Counted from the stretch's first letter, positions 25,321 through 37,788 are shown. The stretch: 64,000 nucleotides of DNA from Eretmocerus hayati (GCA_029851415.1 CM056743.1:121054305-121118304); one strand, 5' to 3'. The notes: generated from the letters alone by a model not told the origin. Translations and numbers: made by a program.

Positions 25321-26864
25321 ATTGATCGTGGAGGGGTAAGAAATTCGTGAAAAAATTGGTACAGCACGAGTACTTCGGCGGATTTATATATTTGCAAAGG
25401 TTCGTCAAAAATCTGTTAACCTCATCAGGCAATATCAGAAGATCTCGTTAACACTTTTTACATAATGAAGTTGAAACATCTAGTTTCTACAGAGGCTACT
25501 TAAAATCATTCGACTTGCCATGCGCATGAAAATAGAGTTCAACTCTTCACATACAGAAGGTGCGAGTGACCCAGTGCTAGGCCAAGAAGTCTGCGTGGTG
25601 GATCGAAATGAATATTTTCATCTGTAATTCAATCGCGTCGTAACTAATCGAAAAAATTCCATGGAGATCTTAATCAGATGTTTCTACAATTAAACGATGT
25701 AAGTCCCTCGCATTCCAGTACTGTCTTGATGCTGAAGGAACAATAGAAATTCTCTCATTTTACCTCCTTTTTGCAGATGTGATTGGAAGATAAACCGTTG
25801 CATCTTTTAAAGGCTGTGCGTACAACCACCCACTATATGTTTGAATTGCTCAGTCCAGGCTCAGTCGCGATTGCAAAAATTTTCAAAATTCATATGTTAC
25901 CAACGCCACGAATATTGAGAGCTGTGGTGAAAAATGGCATCATAGCCATTCCTGATTCGGCGAATAAACATGAGATTCCTCCATTCGAATGTCACCCTTT
26001 GTCGTACTTGATGCCACAGCAAGTCGCCGAAAATCACGTGCATTTACCCCTCAAGTGCATGCTCAGTTTCTACATTCCCTTCGAACGCTTCTTGCCTTGC
26101 AACAACAGTCGCATCTGAAAGCAACGCACGCTGTCAAGCCCTACCTACGCACGCGCCACGAGCATAATCTCGCCAACAGCAACAGCCCTTCAACACCGCA
26201 TGCAACCCCTTGAAGGGCCCTCGTACAAGAGCCTACAGCATAGACATACGATTCGAGCACTTATACACATCAGAGTCCTGGCGGAACAGCTGCAGCTGTC
26301 TGCACGGTGCTGCCGCAGGCGCCTTCGCACATAGGGTGGTGTCGTGCAAGTACAGCACCCGCGCATATTATACACAGGGGTGGAAGGCAGTGCGCTCGCG
26401 CTAAGTCAACGACCCACCACTGTTTGCCTCGCTCGGCGCGCGCAACCCCGTAGCCACCGCCACCACCGTCGCTCGTTGCGCCCCAGTTTGCGCAGAGCAG
26501 CGTCGCCCCGCCACCCCCAGTATGCGCCCGGCACGCCTGGAGTGCAAGCTGTGCCGGTATCAGAGTCCAGCCCGCAAACCCGGCGTTCGAGAAATTAGTT
26601 GCTGTTTTCATTCTCCACGATGACAAAACGAATGTGCGCGACAGCGATTTGAAAGCCAAGTGCAGTGTGGCTACGGTGTTTCTGTGGGTCCAGTGCTTCC
26701 GGTGTTCTTACGTAAGAGATTGCGGGTGCAACGACCACAGAGTGGCATCAGAGAGCTCGTCGCGGAAGCGTTTGCCGTGAGCCGCATGTAGGTCGCGCGC
26801 TTCTGATCCGCAGCTGGCGGAATGCGCGGGCGCAGCCCTCATAACCTGCGGCTGATTGTTACAG
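25321..26864. other. Upstream region of the kekkon gene
   Basis: Composition rises to strongly GC- and CpG-rich from about 26100, continuous with the coding exon, which suggests a promoter or 5' untranslated region here. No TATA box or start site can be assigned. Reading frames in this part (for example minus-strand 26270-26659) show no protein features. Confidence 0.4.
26863..26864 (+). other. Candidate 3' splice site before the kekkon coding exon
   Basis: CTGATTGTTACAG followed by TCGCG gives an AG preceded by a short pyrimidine-rich tract 96 bases before the start codon. It would join a non-coding first exon, as is common for kekkon genes. No matching donor can be chosen by eye. Confidence 0.35.
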
Positions 26865-26872
26865 TCGCGACG

Positions 26873-26941
26873 ATGGACAGGCTTGAATCGTCACCAACGG
26901 TGCCAATGTTTGCGCGCAAATTGATGACCCGCAGCAGCTGA
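26873..26941 (+). promoter_or_regulatory. Upstream ORF (22 codons) in the kekkon leader
   Basis: An ATG at 26873 opens a 22-codon frame ending with TGA at 26939-26941, 19 bases before the main ATG and in a different frame. If it is in the mature mRNA, ribosomes would have to reinitiate or scan past it, which would lower translation of the receptor. Confidence 0.5.
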
Positions 26942-26960
26942 AACGGGGCCCGGTGACAAC

Positions 26961-29087
26961 ATGCGCACGCTGGGCCTGCTGCTACTGCTTGCTTACTGTA
27001 GCGGGCTCGGAGTGGTCGTAGCTAGCGGAGCCGCCGGCACTGGCGTGGGTGACAAGTGCACCAACTTGTGCGCGTGCAAATGGAAAAACGGCAAGCGCAC
27101 GGTCGAGTGTCGGGACCGGGGCCTGTCCTCGATTCCCGACGACATAGACCCGGAGACCCAGGTGCTCGACGCAAGCGGCAATCGCATTGCCGCGCTTACC
27201 AACAACGCGTTCGTCAAGGTGCGCTTGACTAATCTACAAAAGCTGTATCTACGTAACTGTGGCATCGAGCGTGTCGACGAGCGAGCCTTCGCCGGTCTGA
27301 GTAATCTCGTGGAGCTCGATCTCAGCCACAACCGACTCACCTCGGTACCGAGCTCCAGCTTTGGCGACACGCCCTTTCTTCGTGAGCTTAACCTGGCGCA
27401 CAATCCACTGGGCCGTATTGGCTCCAACGCCTTCGAGCGGACCCGAAATCTCGTCAAGCTCGATCTAACCAGCACGCGGCTCAACGAACTCGCCGCGAAG
27501 AGCTTTCATGGGCTCGAGGTGCTCGAGTCTCTAAAACTCGGACATAATAACGTCTCCACGCTGCAGCGCAACACGTTTGAGCCGTTGATTAAGCTGACGA
27601 GCATCGAACTCTACGACAATCCATGGAAATGCGACTGCCACTTGAGGGAAATGCGAACTTGGTTGACGAAACAAAACCTGCCCACTCCCGTGGCTCCGGT
27701 TTGTCGGGAACCGGAGCAACTGGTCAACAGATCGTTTGCGGAGCTCGGTTTTGATGACTTTGCTTGCCGGCCAGTCAGCTTGATAACGAGCCGCTATGCC
27801 GAGGCGACGATTGGCGAGAATGCGAGCATCGTGTGTACTGTGACGGCCATACCCCCGGCGAGGGTACGATGGATCTGGAATGGCAAGACGTACGCCAACG
27901 ATTCGGTGATCAGTCCCTACCAAAGAATTTTAATAAGCGAAGAGGGATCGTTTAAGAAACGCAGCACACTCGTACTCACCAACGCTCAGGAGTCCGATTC
28001 ATCCGTATTCTACTGCGTTGCCGAGAACCCAGCCGGTAGCGTTGAGGCGAATTTCACGCTCCACGTGTCACTGAGAACGGCGGGCATGTCGAGTCTAGGC
28101 TCAGGTCACATTGCTAGCATATCGGCTGCCTTGCTGGTCCTAATACTCTCCATCCTTCTCGTCATTGTTGTGCTCTTTGTGCGCATGAGAAGAGGTGGAC
28201 CGCACAAACTCGATTCTCAGCAGCAAAAGAGTCCCGGCGGATCCCTTCCACCGGCGTCCGGCGATGGCTGTTCGGAGCCTGCAACCCAGGCCATAGAGTG
28301 CAACGGTATCGGCGGTGGAGCCAACAACGGAACGCTCGGACGACACCAGAACACAACAACTGGCATTTCCAATAGCCAATTGAGTTCGCTAGGCAGGCGC
28401 AAGGTCGACGGAGCGGCAACCACGAGTTTTTCCGAGAGTCCGATGACTACAGGTGGTTTGGGCCTGAGTCCTCCTTCGTCAAGCCTGCTGCTCCTAGAAC
28501 AGAGAGCTACTCTGGGCAGGCAACGAAACACAGGGCTTTACGTGGACCAGCAACAACCACCGCCTTTGCGTCAACCACGCTACTCGTCGCAAGTGTCGTT
28601 AGCCAGCGGAGCCGGAGTGGACAATCCGGACCTAATAAGAGATACGCGCAGAGGGTCCGGTGAGGACGAGATGACGACGACGACGCTCATGAGCAGTAGT
28701 GCGGAGTACAGCAGGCTCGTCGAGATGGACGGGGCACGGCTGCTCCGAGAGTACTCCGAGTGCCTCAGTTGGAGCAGCAGAGAACTATTGAGAGCGAGTC
28801 CCTACCTCCAGAGGGCTCCGCAGCCTTTGCTCCACGAGCCCATCCAGCAGCCACTGAGCGATCCTCCGCCACCTGCTCCGACGACGGCGGCGTCCACAGC
28901 GGCTTCGGGAGCAGCGATGCAGCAGCAGCAACAGGAGAACTTCCCACCGGGTGCCAAACAAATTCGAGTGTGGCAGAGGACCGGCGTACCGGTGCTGCCA
29001 CCCGTATCGGCGCTCAAACGAGTGCTCGGATCGACGCGGAGCTCACCCGATGAGGGATACCAGGAGGGCACCGGGACCGACGTCTAG
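26961..29087 (+). CDS. kek1: Kekkon-family LRR-Ig transmembrane receptor (kek1-like)
   Basis: This is a complete single-exon frame of 708 codons. In order: signal peptide (about 1-21); cysteine-rich LRRNT (Cys33, 37, 39, 50, with the WKNGK motif); leucine-rich repeats (about 65-220); LRRCT (NPWKCDC at 220-226, then Cys248 and Cys269); one C2-type Ig domain (about 272-370, Cys292 and Cys352, Trp304, with DSSVFYC at 346-352); transmembrane helix (about 384-407); and a 300-residue cytoplasmic tail with low-complexity Gln/Pro/Ser and the C-terminal SPDEGYQEGTGTDV, whose TDV end fits a class I PDZ ligand. N-glycosylation sites are at Asn197, 256, 287, 313 and 364. This layout defines the arthropod Kekkon family. 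In Drosophila, Kek1 binds and inhibits the EGF receptor; a similar role here is inferred. The juxtamembrane SLGSGHI segment and the LRRCT-Ig part look closest to Kek1, but paralogue identity needs a tree. The context ACAACATG suits an insect start. GC content is far above that of the flanks. Confidence 0.95.
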   Translation: MRTLGLLLLLAYCSGLGVVVASGAAGTGVGDKCTNLCACKWKNGKRTVECRDRGLSSIPDDIDPETQVLDASGNRIAALTNNAFVKVRLTNLQKLYLRNCGIERVDERAFAGLSNLVELDLSHNRLTSVPSSSFGDTPFLRELNLAHNPLGRIGSNAFERTRNLVKLDLTSTRLNELAAKSFHGLEVLESLKLGHNNVSTLQRNTFEPLIKLTSIELYDNPWKCDCHLREMRTWLTKQNLPTPVAPVCREPEQLVNRSFAELGFDDFACRPVSLITSRYAEATIGENASIVCTVTAIPPARVRWIWNGKTYANDSVISPYQRILISEEGSFKKRSTLVLTNAQESDSSVFYCVAENPAGSVEANFTLHVSLRTAGMSSLGSGHIASISAALLVLILSILLVIVVLFVRMRRGGPHKLDSQQQKSPGGSLPPASGDGCSEPATQAIECNGIGGGANNGTLGRHQNTTTGISNSQLSSLGRRKVDGAATTSFSESPMTTGGLGLSPPSSSLLLLEQRATLGRQRNTGLYVDQQQPPPLRQPRYSSQVSLASGAGVDNPDLIRDTRRGSGEDEMTTTTLMSSSAEYSRLVEMDGARLLREYSECLSWSSRELLRASPYLQRAPQPLLHEPIQQPLSDPPPPAPTTAASTAASGAAMQQQQQENFPPGAKQIRVWQRTGVPVLPPVSALKRVLGSTRSSPDEGYQEGTGTDV

Positions 29088-29760
29088 TACCTCGTGAGCT
29101 CCAAGCATCGCTAATTCGATGCATGACTGATGAAGCAGTGCTGCAGTGCTTTTGTGGTGTGGCATCGTGTAAGTGCTCCGGTAGTGCATGCGGTAACGGT
29201 GTGCTCCGTGCGCGTAAGAGACGGGGCAAAGTCACGGCTCCGAAAGACGCAGACTGTGTTTCATGTTCCAAGAATTAAGCAGAATGACTGATTTGCTGTT
29301 TGCGGCGAACGGTGAACTCTATACATAATTATGTAGCATAAGATAGCGTGTACTATATTGCGAGCTGCGTAAATGGGCGAAAGAGTGTGTGTATGGATGT
29401 GCTTCGCGGGATCGACGTTTCACTTTGAGGAACCAATAATGAATGTATGAGCAGCGGTGGCAGCGGTAGCTCGTGATCGTTTGAGCGCTGCAAGCTCTAG
29501 CGTGTCGAACGGCTAAGCACGATTTGCCGCGTTTCGCGCTTGACGAGAGCTGCTGGTGCTTTGCATACTGCTGTCTCTGCGCGCTTATAATTATTCATGG
29601 CGTCGCGCAACACCGTCAGAGATTATAAAACATCGATTGGGACTCTGGCGCGGGATGCTAGATTCGTGTTGCACCATGCCTTATGTATCGAGTTTATGAA
29701 ACTCTCATTAATTTGAAAATAGTTGCGGAAATAAAGTTGTCACAGTGGCTTGCGTGCGAT
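29088..29760 (+). other. Probable 3' untranslated region of kekkon
   Basis: No frame continues past the TAG at 29085-29087. The GC-rich composition fades by about 29620. Confidence 0.5.
29730..29735 (+). terminator. Candidate polyadenylation signal AATAAA
   Basis: This is the first canonical AATAAA I noticed downstream of the kekkon stop codon, about 640 bases away. A GT-rich stretch follows at about 29775-29880. The assignment is tentative, since later sites could be used. Confidence 0.4.
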
Positions 29761-32700
29761 TTCTCGTTCCTCGGGGTCAGTTTGGGAAGATACCGGAACC
29801 GAGCTGCGATAGTGTTCGGGAAAATTTTGTTTGTTTGGGGTGAGCTTTCTTTTAATTTCATTTTGGTTGAGAGTGTTGATCAGTAGGAAACAAAATTCAT
29901 AAAAGTTTGCACAATAGCATCAAGACAGATTCCGAAAGAATAGAAAGTGGAGTTTCCTAGAGGAACTGAATCACACGTTTCTGAGAGGCAACGAACTCAC
30001 CGATGCTCCTCAATGCCAACAATTCTTAATCAAAATGCAGTAAAAACCTGTCAATTTGTGAATGACAGAATCGAGGTGATCTATGAACCGTCGGTATTTT
30101 TGGCATCTTGTAGAAGAATGATCCAAGTACACGATGTCGAAACAGTTTCGAAGGTGAGTCATGCACTAATTTGAGCATAATTCGTCCAACAGTCAACACC
30201 TCACACGTTTGGAAGCAATTAAAAAAATAGGAGAGTATGAGTAACAGTTGAATAGAAATTCCTCCAGAGTCAGTAGTTTTCGGTTCACACAGGAGAATTT
30301 TAAGTTCGAAATCGTTAGTAGCTACATTCCGTCAGAGAAATGGTCCTACTAATAGTGTTTGACTAGGAGAGCAAAATCCATCTCAATCCAATTATCTTGT
30401 CCGTAAATCTCATTAATATGACATCGAATGGATCGAGTTAGTGAAAGCTTTGATCTGCAAATATCGATGGAATGTTCTCGTCTGCTCTTGTCGATGGAAT
30501 GCATTGATATTAATCGAGTTTCATAAATTATGTGCCTTTGATTTCGCGTCAAAAGATCTGTCTGCTCAGATAATTCGGACATTTTTATGGATTTCGATGA
30601 CTCGATGAGGACAAATGAATTATGAAAGATATTTAGTAACCGCAATGAGCATCTTTTTATTAAATTTCACTGGATAAACTCATTCAAACGGTGACCCCCA
30701 CTGATTCATTTGAAATTGATACGAAAATGATGATGTAGCGATATCGTTCGACCATCATCGCATACTTAGAGAGTGTTACTCGATCGTTCGAAGCAGATTC
30801 CCGCGACTAAAGACAAAATATCGATTTCCACTTGAGGTACTATTACACGAATCGGCACCCACACCCGACTATTAACTTACCTACTATCCCTGCTCTATAG
30901 TCCGGGTACATTGCCCTCGTACCTTTTCCCCTCTCACAATTGCTGTTTTTTCTATTTTGTACTGCTCCATCGTGGTCATCACAATGATTCCACCCACGCA
31001 CATCATCGTCATCATCATCATTTCATATCGATCGCGAGCCTCCCTTCGGCGTATAATGAAAAATCTGCCCTACAGCTCCGAGGCATCATTTTTTTCTCTC
31101 CATCGTTGAACTCCGTGCATCAATCTAACGCTCGGATATTGGCGACCGGCGCGGTGTGGCGGTGCCGAGCTCTATGAATTTTTCTCGTCCCATTAGGGAG
31201 CTATCAAAAGCTCTTTGTGAAGTTTGAGCTGAGCGCGACATCGTATACCCTAAGCGAAGTGAAAGCTCGTCTCTGTCTCGCTTTGACCAAAGCTCCTAGC
31301 AAGCGATGTGAGACGCGTCGGAGTCCGGGACGAGCGCGATTCAGTATATACTTACACGGCGTGTGAATGGCTCTCTCGCGCCAACTTTCGGCAAATCACT
31401 GCCCTCCGGTGTGACACTCGCTTCTCCAAGCCCTTTATTTTACCCGATGATATATAGCCATAATGGCTTGCGTGCGACGCGTGTGACATCGAAAATTGAC
31501 GAGATGAAAGACTCGAAAAAACGACGATGCGACGCGCTATAAACGAGCTTTCGTATAATATGCGAAAGGGTGAATAGCCTCGTTGGATGGATATATCAGG
31601 GTGCTATGGTCGAGAAATAAAGAGGGATATGTGAGGAAAGTGAGTACTGCAGGTGGTAGGTAGGTAGTGGCATATTAGCCGAGACGTGCAACCTTATAGA
31701 TCAGAGTAGCGTCGTACGCGATATTACACGCTACACGTCTCTTGCGCGCGTGCTACACGTTATAGAACATCATCATCAGGGGGGGGTCGAAGCCCCGCTT
31801 ATGTCATATTACATCAGACTTGGTGTGCGGTATAGATGTATAACATATGTGTGGAGACGTGTGCAAGTAAGAGAAACGTGCGGTATGTATGTACGATTGA
31901 TCGATTTCTGAGCTAGCGATTGAGCTGCGAGAATGATATTGCCATGCTCGTGTGTTGCCGCGCGGAGCTGCAGTATTAGCACGGCCGAGTGGAAACTTCA
32001 ATCTCGATCGCGAATGACACGCTTCGACTGCAGAGTATCTAGTGGATGGTGGTGGTATACTCGTGGATGTTCGAATTCTATCCGATGCACGCCTTCGATA
32101 TATATATATATCTTTAGAGCTTTCTTCAAATCCAATATCGGAGAGCTTCGCGGGCCAATCGGATTGTTCATTGGGAATCTTGTTCGGGTCGATGTGTTTT
32201 CAAAATTGCGGTTGGACGAGCTTATGTTGTTTTGTGCCTCAGAAGGTCGGAGATTCTGCCTTCCAAGCGTATCTTTCAAGATATCTTCTTGTGAGTGTGT
32301 GAAGAGAGGTTATGGTCGTTTAGTTATTTCATAGTTTTTGGATTTTTGTTCGTGCGAAGACACGATGATGGCAACCGATATTTGCTTCGAATTACAGTTT
32401 CAAGAAGAGAATTCGATTATTACTAACGAAACAAGTATAACACAAGAAGCTCTGAATAGAGCTTCTACAGGTTCATCCTGCCTTATTAGTTTGTGATGCT
32501 CGTCGAACTATCGTGCTCAATATTTTCAGCTGGAGATCACTTTGATCGCGGAACATTCTCTTGATTGGCAGAAAATTCCACTGATAGAGGGTTAAAAATG
32601 TCAGATCTGAAAGTATTGTATTTCTACAAATCTTTGGTCCTTGATATTTGGACAATGAAGTTTCTCAGATTTTGATTTTTGAATTTCAATCATACTCTTC

Positions 32701-35212
32701 ATTTATTCAATGGTGGGAAGTGATTATACATCGTGATCGATGAAAAATGCTAATATCCTGGACGATAAAATTATCATTAGCAAATATGTTTACCTTCACC
32801 TCAATCAATCGCATATTTTTTGTATTGGACCTCTTTGACGTCTAACTGAAGAGCCCAACAAAGAGACTGCACCGAAAGTCATTTTTACGTTATAATGTAC
32901 AATTTTTTGAGTCTGATCGTATAGAAAGGTTCTGACTACTTTTAAAATCGGCACTTGTGAATGAGATATCACTGGCGATATCTCGAAGAAACGTATACAT
33001 CGACGACTTTTTTACGATATGCATGCAATGATCGAGTGTGAGGAACCACCCTAAAGTATTGAAATTGTATTAAGGAATGGAGGATCGGTCCCAATCCCGA
33101 TTTCTAAAAATGTTGTGGCGAGACAACGGTCGATGTCTCTTTGAGATGAATATATCGTCGACTCCCTTAACCAGTATCACGACAAGATAGAATAGGTGTC
33201 AAAATATGTACAAATGTTTCGAATACTTTAACACGAGTGTTCGAGAGTCCAGTAAAGTGCGAGCTAACGCGCTGCGATGGGCCCACCGGTGGAACCCGTG
33301 ACTTTTTATCCATGATCTTTGCCGATTTAGAATTCTCGGAGAATTTCCCCAAAAAGATCTATCATTGAGGTTTACTTTGCCAAGAACGCATGCAAACAAT
33401 GAGATGAAAAAGAGTCTAGACCCATATGAGCGTTTTTACCGCAATGCGGGTCCAGAACCGAACCGAAATAAAATCATGAAAAAACAGCGTCTCAGCGAAC
33501 GTGTTTAAAATCAAAATTGAAACACTCTCAGGGATTATTCATTGAAAGAGATGAAATGCAGGCTCGAAACTGGAGAGATCTATCAACAATACATTGAGTA
33601 AATCAATTATAATGAATCAAACGAATGACGGAGTTGTCCACGCGATCCACGGTACCAGACCGTGTTACAAATGCAACTCCTGGCTAAGAATTAAGACGCG
33701 TTCGCTGCGAGGCCAGTTTTTTCGCAGTTTTATCTCGGCTATGAACTGGACTCCCGAATTCTGGTAACTATGTTCGTATGCGAGCAAACTTTTTTCGAGC
33801 CATCGTTTATAAATTTGCTAAAGTGGACCACTATGAAATATTCTTACTAGGATTATTTTTCACGGCATTATGAGTCGGTAAAGATTGAAAAATAAAATAT
33901 TGCGGGACCCACCGAGGGGTTCCATTGCAGCCAACCCATTAGCCGCAGTTCGATGCCTCATCAGTGTTCAAGCTAAAATAGCCCGACATGCATGATCCAA
34001 TAGAATCGAATCCCCCTCCATACAACACTTGGTACGAGAAATACACCGCACTCAACCGACGTACGCGAAACGGCATTGAATGGCATTCAAATCCTATCGC
34101 CGCCCAGAAAGCCTCTTGAAGAACAAAGTAGTTATTGGCTTGGAGCATCGAGTACAGTACACAGCTTCAGCTCAATCCGCGAGACGCATAGCTATATACA
34201 TCGAAGACGTGTTTGTGTAGGCATCACACACAGAGAATAATTCTCCCGAATCGCTTGTTGAGGGGGGGGGGTGGCGACGAACAAAGTGACTTCTCTGCAT
34301 AATGCAGATAGGAATAATAAGAGACGAGATGAAACGAGACGAAAGAGCGTTTGTCGCGCGCCGATGCGCATTTGCGTTTAGCGATTGAATTCGTCGCGTA
34401 TTGTTCATTCAGTTTAGTCTATGTGCAAGATGATAAGGTGGAAGGATATGCCCAACTCTCATTCGAACAATCGTGAATAAGATCTGCCATCACAGCCCCC
34501 TGGGCCGATTCGACTCTGTATGTATCCTAATATGGGCGTTTCATAGACCATCATCATCAAATACGAACAGCGAGACTAATGCTACAATGGAATCGCAGGG
34601 CAATTTATAGCTTGCGTTTCGCTCTCGTTATTATACCACACGTCTCGCGCGCTCGTACGGGGACTTTACTACCCGTCACGCGTTCGCCGATTCGATGCAC
34701 TGCGCATTATCTTATGTGCGATCAATCAAAGCTCGCCCGCATAAACGCATATATATATATGTAGCTTTGTGCTACATCCAAAACTCGTATGATATTACAC
34801 ATTCATGTATGCGAGCATGCGTATGTACACGATGGATCGTTGATACATAACTTTTGAACAAATATAGAGCTGTGAGCTGGTTACTGCAACTGGAGCAAAC
34901 ACATTAACATTTTTTCTGAGTTGCGGTGATGTTGGTCGAATAGCTCCGCACACTGATGGGAAAACTTAAAAAAATCGAGAATTCCAAGTCAACTCGTGAC
35001 ACTCGATGAAATTTTTCGATCGATAGAGTATATCATCATTAGCCGAAAATTCTATGTCTCATTTATGAGGTTTTGGAAGTTTTCATCATGCAAAACGCTA
35101 CCGAGACGCGAGCGTACTTTTATACAATCTGTCCCTACTTGCCAGGTGGCAATTCGCTGTAAACAGTAAATGCAAGTATAACTTGATGAGTATGCACACA
35201 CTTACATACACC
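29761..35212. other. Gene-free region downstream of kekkon
   Basis: No coding exon or RNA gene recognised. About 30830-32330 and 34150-34830 are CpG-bearing with short TA tracts (near 32099 and 34749) and no transposon similarity; they are candidates for cis-regulatory DNA of the isolated kekkon gene, an inference only. The remainder is AT-rich. Confidence 0.4.
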
Positions 35213-35214
35213 TA

Positions 35215-35250
35215 CTGTACCGGTCAAAATTTTGGATCCACCTAAAAATG
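35215..35250 (+). mobile_element. Possible Tc1-like terminal repeat
   Basis: CTGTACCGGTCAAAATTTTG followed by GATCCACC resembles Tc1-family termini. No matching inverted end or transposase was found in the following kilobase, so this would be a solo relic. Confidence 0.3.
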
Positions 35251-35744
35251 GAAAGTCTAGGCATTTCGATTTCTGTGGCCTCCTTAATCCAAAACGATTA
35301 AAATCTAGCTCATTTTGTAGCTTTTTCCGAGTCCTTCAAGAACTTTCCGGATTTTTTCGGTGCAATACAACAGATTTTCGCTAGGTCAAGCCGAATTCTT
35401 GCTGATGAATCGAAATAATTCGAAAAGCATGAGAAAGAAAACTGAGCATGAAAGTCTGTTCCCGGGAGTTAATTATACTAGACCGATTTTCATCCGATAT
35501 GTGACTGTTTTTGTAGAGGAAGATTTCTCCCGAAAAATAGACCAGTCATTATGGAAATAATGAATGGACCAATTCTTAAACTGGTATAAGCACTGATCTG
35601 GATTCCTAGCACGAACGAAACGGGAAAATTCGAGAGAAATCAAAGAAATACTACCGTGAAGTTGATTTCCTCACCTTTCATGAACTTCGGGACTTTTTTC
35701 GAGTGGAGCAAATATTTGAATTTCCATGCCCCATGGCTGGCTTC

Positions 35745-36300
35745 CGCCTTTACTGCAGTGTGCCTCCGTAGCCGTGGGGCCGGGATACACCCCGACAGCA
35801 AATTGGTTCGGGGAGAAACAATTTCTGAGTTTCGGATAGATTAGCAGTGGGTCGACTCGCCCTCGCCAACTGCCGATGATTTCTAGGGTTGGTCGTCAGC
35901 ACACGACCGTTGCCCGCCGTGTGGTGGAGAGCTTGGGGCTCATTCAGGCTGCACTGGAGCCCAAAGGGCCCCTCGATACTCTGACCAAGTCATGTAGGCC
36001 ACGCGGCGAGTCACCTCTAAGAGGCAGCTCGTTCCCATGCACGACTCACTCGATCTCCGGGCATTATGACTGCCGTGGCTTCCGGATGGAGATGTGCTAT
36101 TTTTGCGCTCCGGCGGAGACCAATGTGGTTCAGCCTCCCTCGCGTTTTACGGGTTCGTGGAAGGAGCCAAAGCAATATTGAGCATCAGACTCAGGCCAGG
36201 CTCTCACCCATTCGATTTAGGCTAGGGCCAAGCATATCTTAGGACGCGAGCGCCCCCTCGCGGTGTAGTGATAGGGATAACATGCCTAAGCATCCAAATT
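35745..36300. mobile_element. GC-rich interspersed block, possibly a retroelement fragment
   Basis: Abruptly GC-rich sequence in AT-rich surroundings. It has a 101-codon plus-strand frame (35876-36181) without a recognisable domain, and ends near GCGAGCGCCCCCTCGCGGTG. No poly(A), target duplication or tRNA-like box is clear. A non-LTR or SINE origin is a guess from composition. Confidence 0.3.
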
Positions 36301-36631
36301 CATCCATTGAACCATGTCCAGTGAGGAGGCACCTTACTCGGGAGCCAGGTTCAAAGAGGCTCCTCGGGATAGTGCTCACTAGGCATTCGCTCAACGAACT
36401 ATTTTGAGAGAAACCTCTCATCAAAGAGAGCCGTCCAATTTTGGACCAGGAATGACCTGGAATAGCTTTCAAAACGGGTTACGAAGCTCTCAGCTCCTGC
36501 TGTAGGATGCTCCTTGACTAATTTCGATCCACCAATTCATATCTGACTCGCAGAGTTCTGAGTTATGATCGAATTCCATGAATTTTTCTGAAAATGCGAC
36601 TAGACCTAGCAAAAATCTGTTGTGTAACACG
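36301..36631. other. Spacer without recognisable feature
   Basis: AT-moderate sequence before the TTAA foldback; nothing identified. Confidence 0.4.
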
Positions 36632-36635
36632 TTAA

Positions 36636-37108
36636 GGCCAGTCCGTAGTCCCCGCAATACTGCAACCAGACACGCACCGGAGTGCATGCAGGTTTTCAAA
36701 CAATATCTAATTTTTAAATAATTGCAAACACTTTTTGGATAAAATCATTGAGTCAGCGCGCTTCCCAATAAAATTTCCAATCATTTGAGCTTTGTTGCGT
36801 CTCAAAACTCGTGGTATATTTTGCGAGATTTGGAAAAAGGCAATCTTGAGCTGTCGCTGCCTTATTGTAGGAACCACGCTGTCATGCACTTTGCCATTTT
36901 CCAAATCTCGCAAAATAGACCGCGAGTTTTGAGACGCGACCAAGCTCAAATGATTGGAAATTTTATTGGGAAGCGTGCTAACTCAATGATTTGGTCCAAA
37001 AAGTGTTTGCAACTATTTAGAAATTAAATATTGTTGGAATTACGCTATGCAAATCACCGTGGCGCCATCTATGGAGTAGTGAGCAAGTGTGAGCACTACG
37101 GACTGGCC
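36636..37108. mobile_element. TTAA-flanked foldback MITE, second family
   Basis: The ends are GGCCAGTCCGTAGT and its exact reverse complement, flanked by TTAA (36632-36635, 37109-37112). After a dissimilar segment of about 50-60 bp, the inner arms become complementary for about 150 bp (for example CCCAATAAAATTTCCAATCA at 36764 and its complement near 36951). Both strands therefore encode almost the same short frame; it is not a gene. Apart from the GGC start and TTAA duplication it is unlike the MITEs at 2150 and 14036. Confidence 0.8.
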
Positions 37109-37788
37109 TTAAGGAACCCCCGAAGAGCTCTCAAAGTCTTCGGAAGAAGCTACACTTTCGGCCAAGTTGAAGTCATTTGGGGTCATTGCATGAAGCTGGA
37201 AAAATCGAATTTTCTAAATTATTTTATTTTCATTCTGAGGCGTGTACGAACTTGGTGGGCAAACATTGTGTCATGAATGAGTGATGAGCGCGAGGGATGT
37301 AAAAATTCAATATGCATTCGGAAGCCTCATCCGCGAATAGCCAAGCGTCGCGCGTAAAAGCTTCACCGACCGTGTACACGTAAATAATTGAGATATCAAT
37401 GCGAGTTCATCCAGCGTGTATTGCACGTGAAAGAACTCATACTCTTCGTTCATCTAGTTTGTTCCACTATACATATATACTACCAACGCTATCCAAAAAA
37501 TGAATTGTCCTGTAACATTTGGCCACAAGCTCGTAAACCTGCTAAAATCGTCAGTTTCAGAGAAACATATACCTACACGCATTCTCGGATTCAATCAAAA
37601 ATTCGTGTCGCGCACACCGAGTGCAATAGCTCAATCATGTTTACGAAAGCTCCCGTCGCTTCATAGCATTAAGTTATTTCCAGTGAGTGAGTTGAGCGCC
37701 CGCCGCGCCGTGTATATTTTTCTGCGCGTGACGTGTACGCCACAGCTCTCGTGAAAGCTCGTCGTTCCGCGTCCAGATATTGCAATGG

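Noticed and set aside
26270..26659. 129-codon minus-strand frame
   Set aside because: GC-rich DNA upstream of kekkon lowers stop frequency; the translation is low complexity with no domain.
26993..27484. 163-codon frame on the minus strand
   Set aside because: Antisense shadow of the GC-rich kekkon gene.
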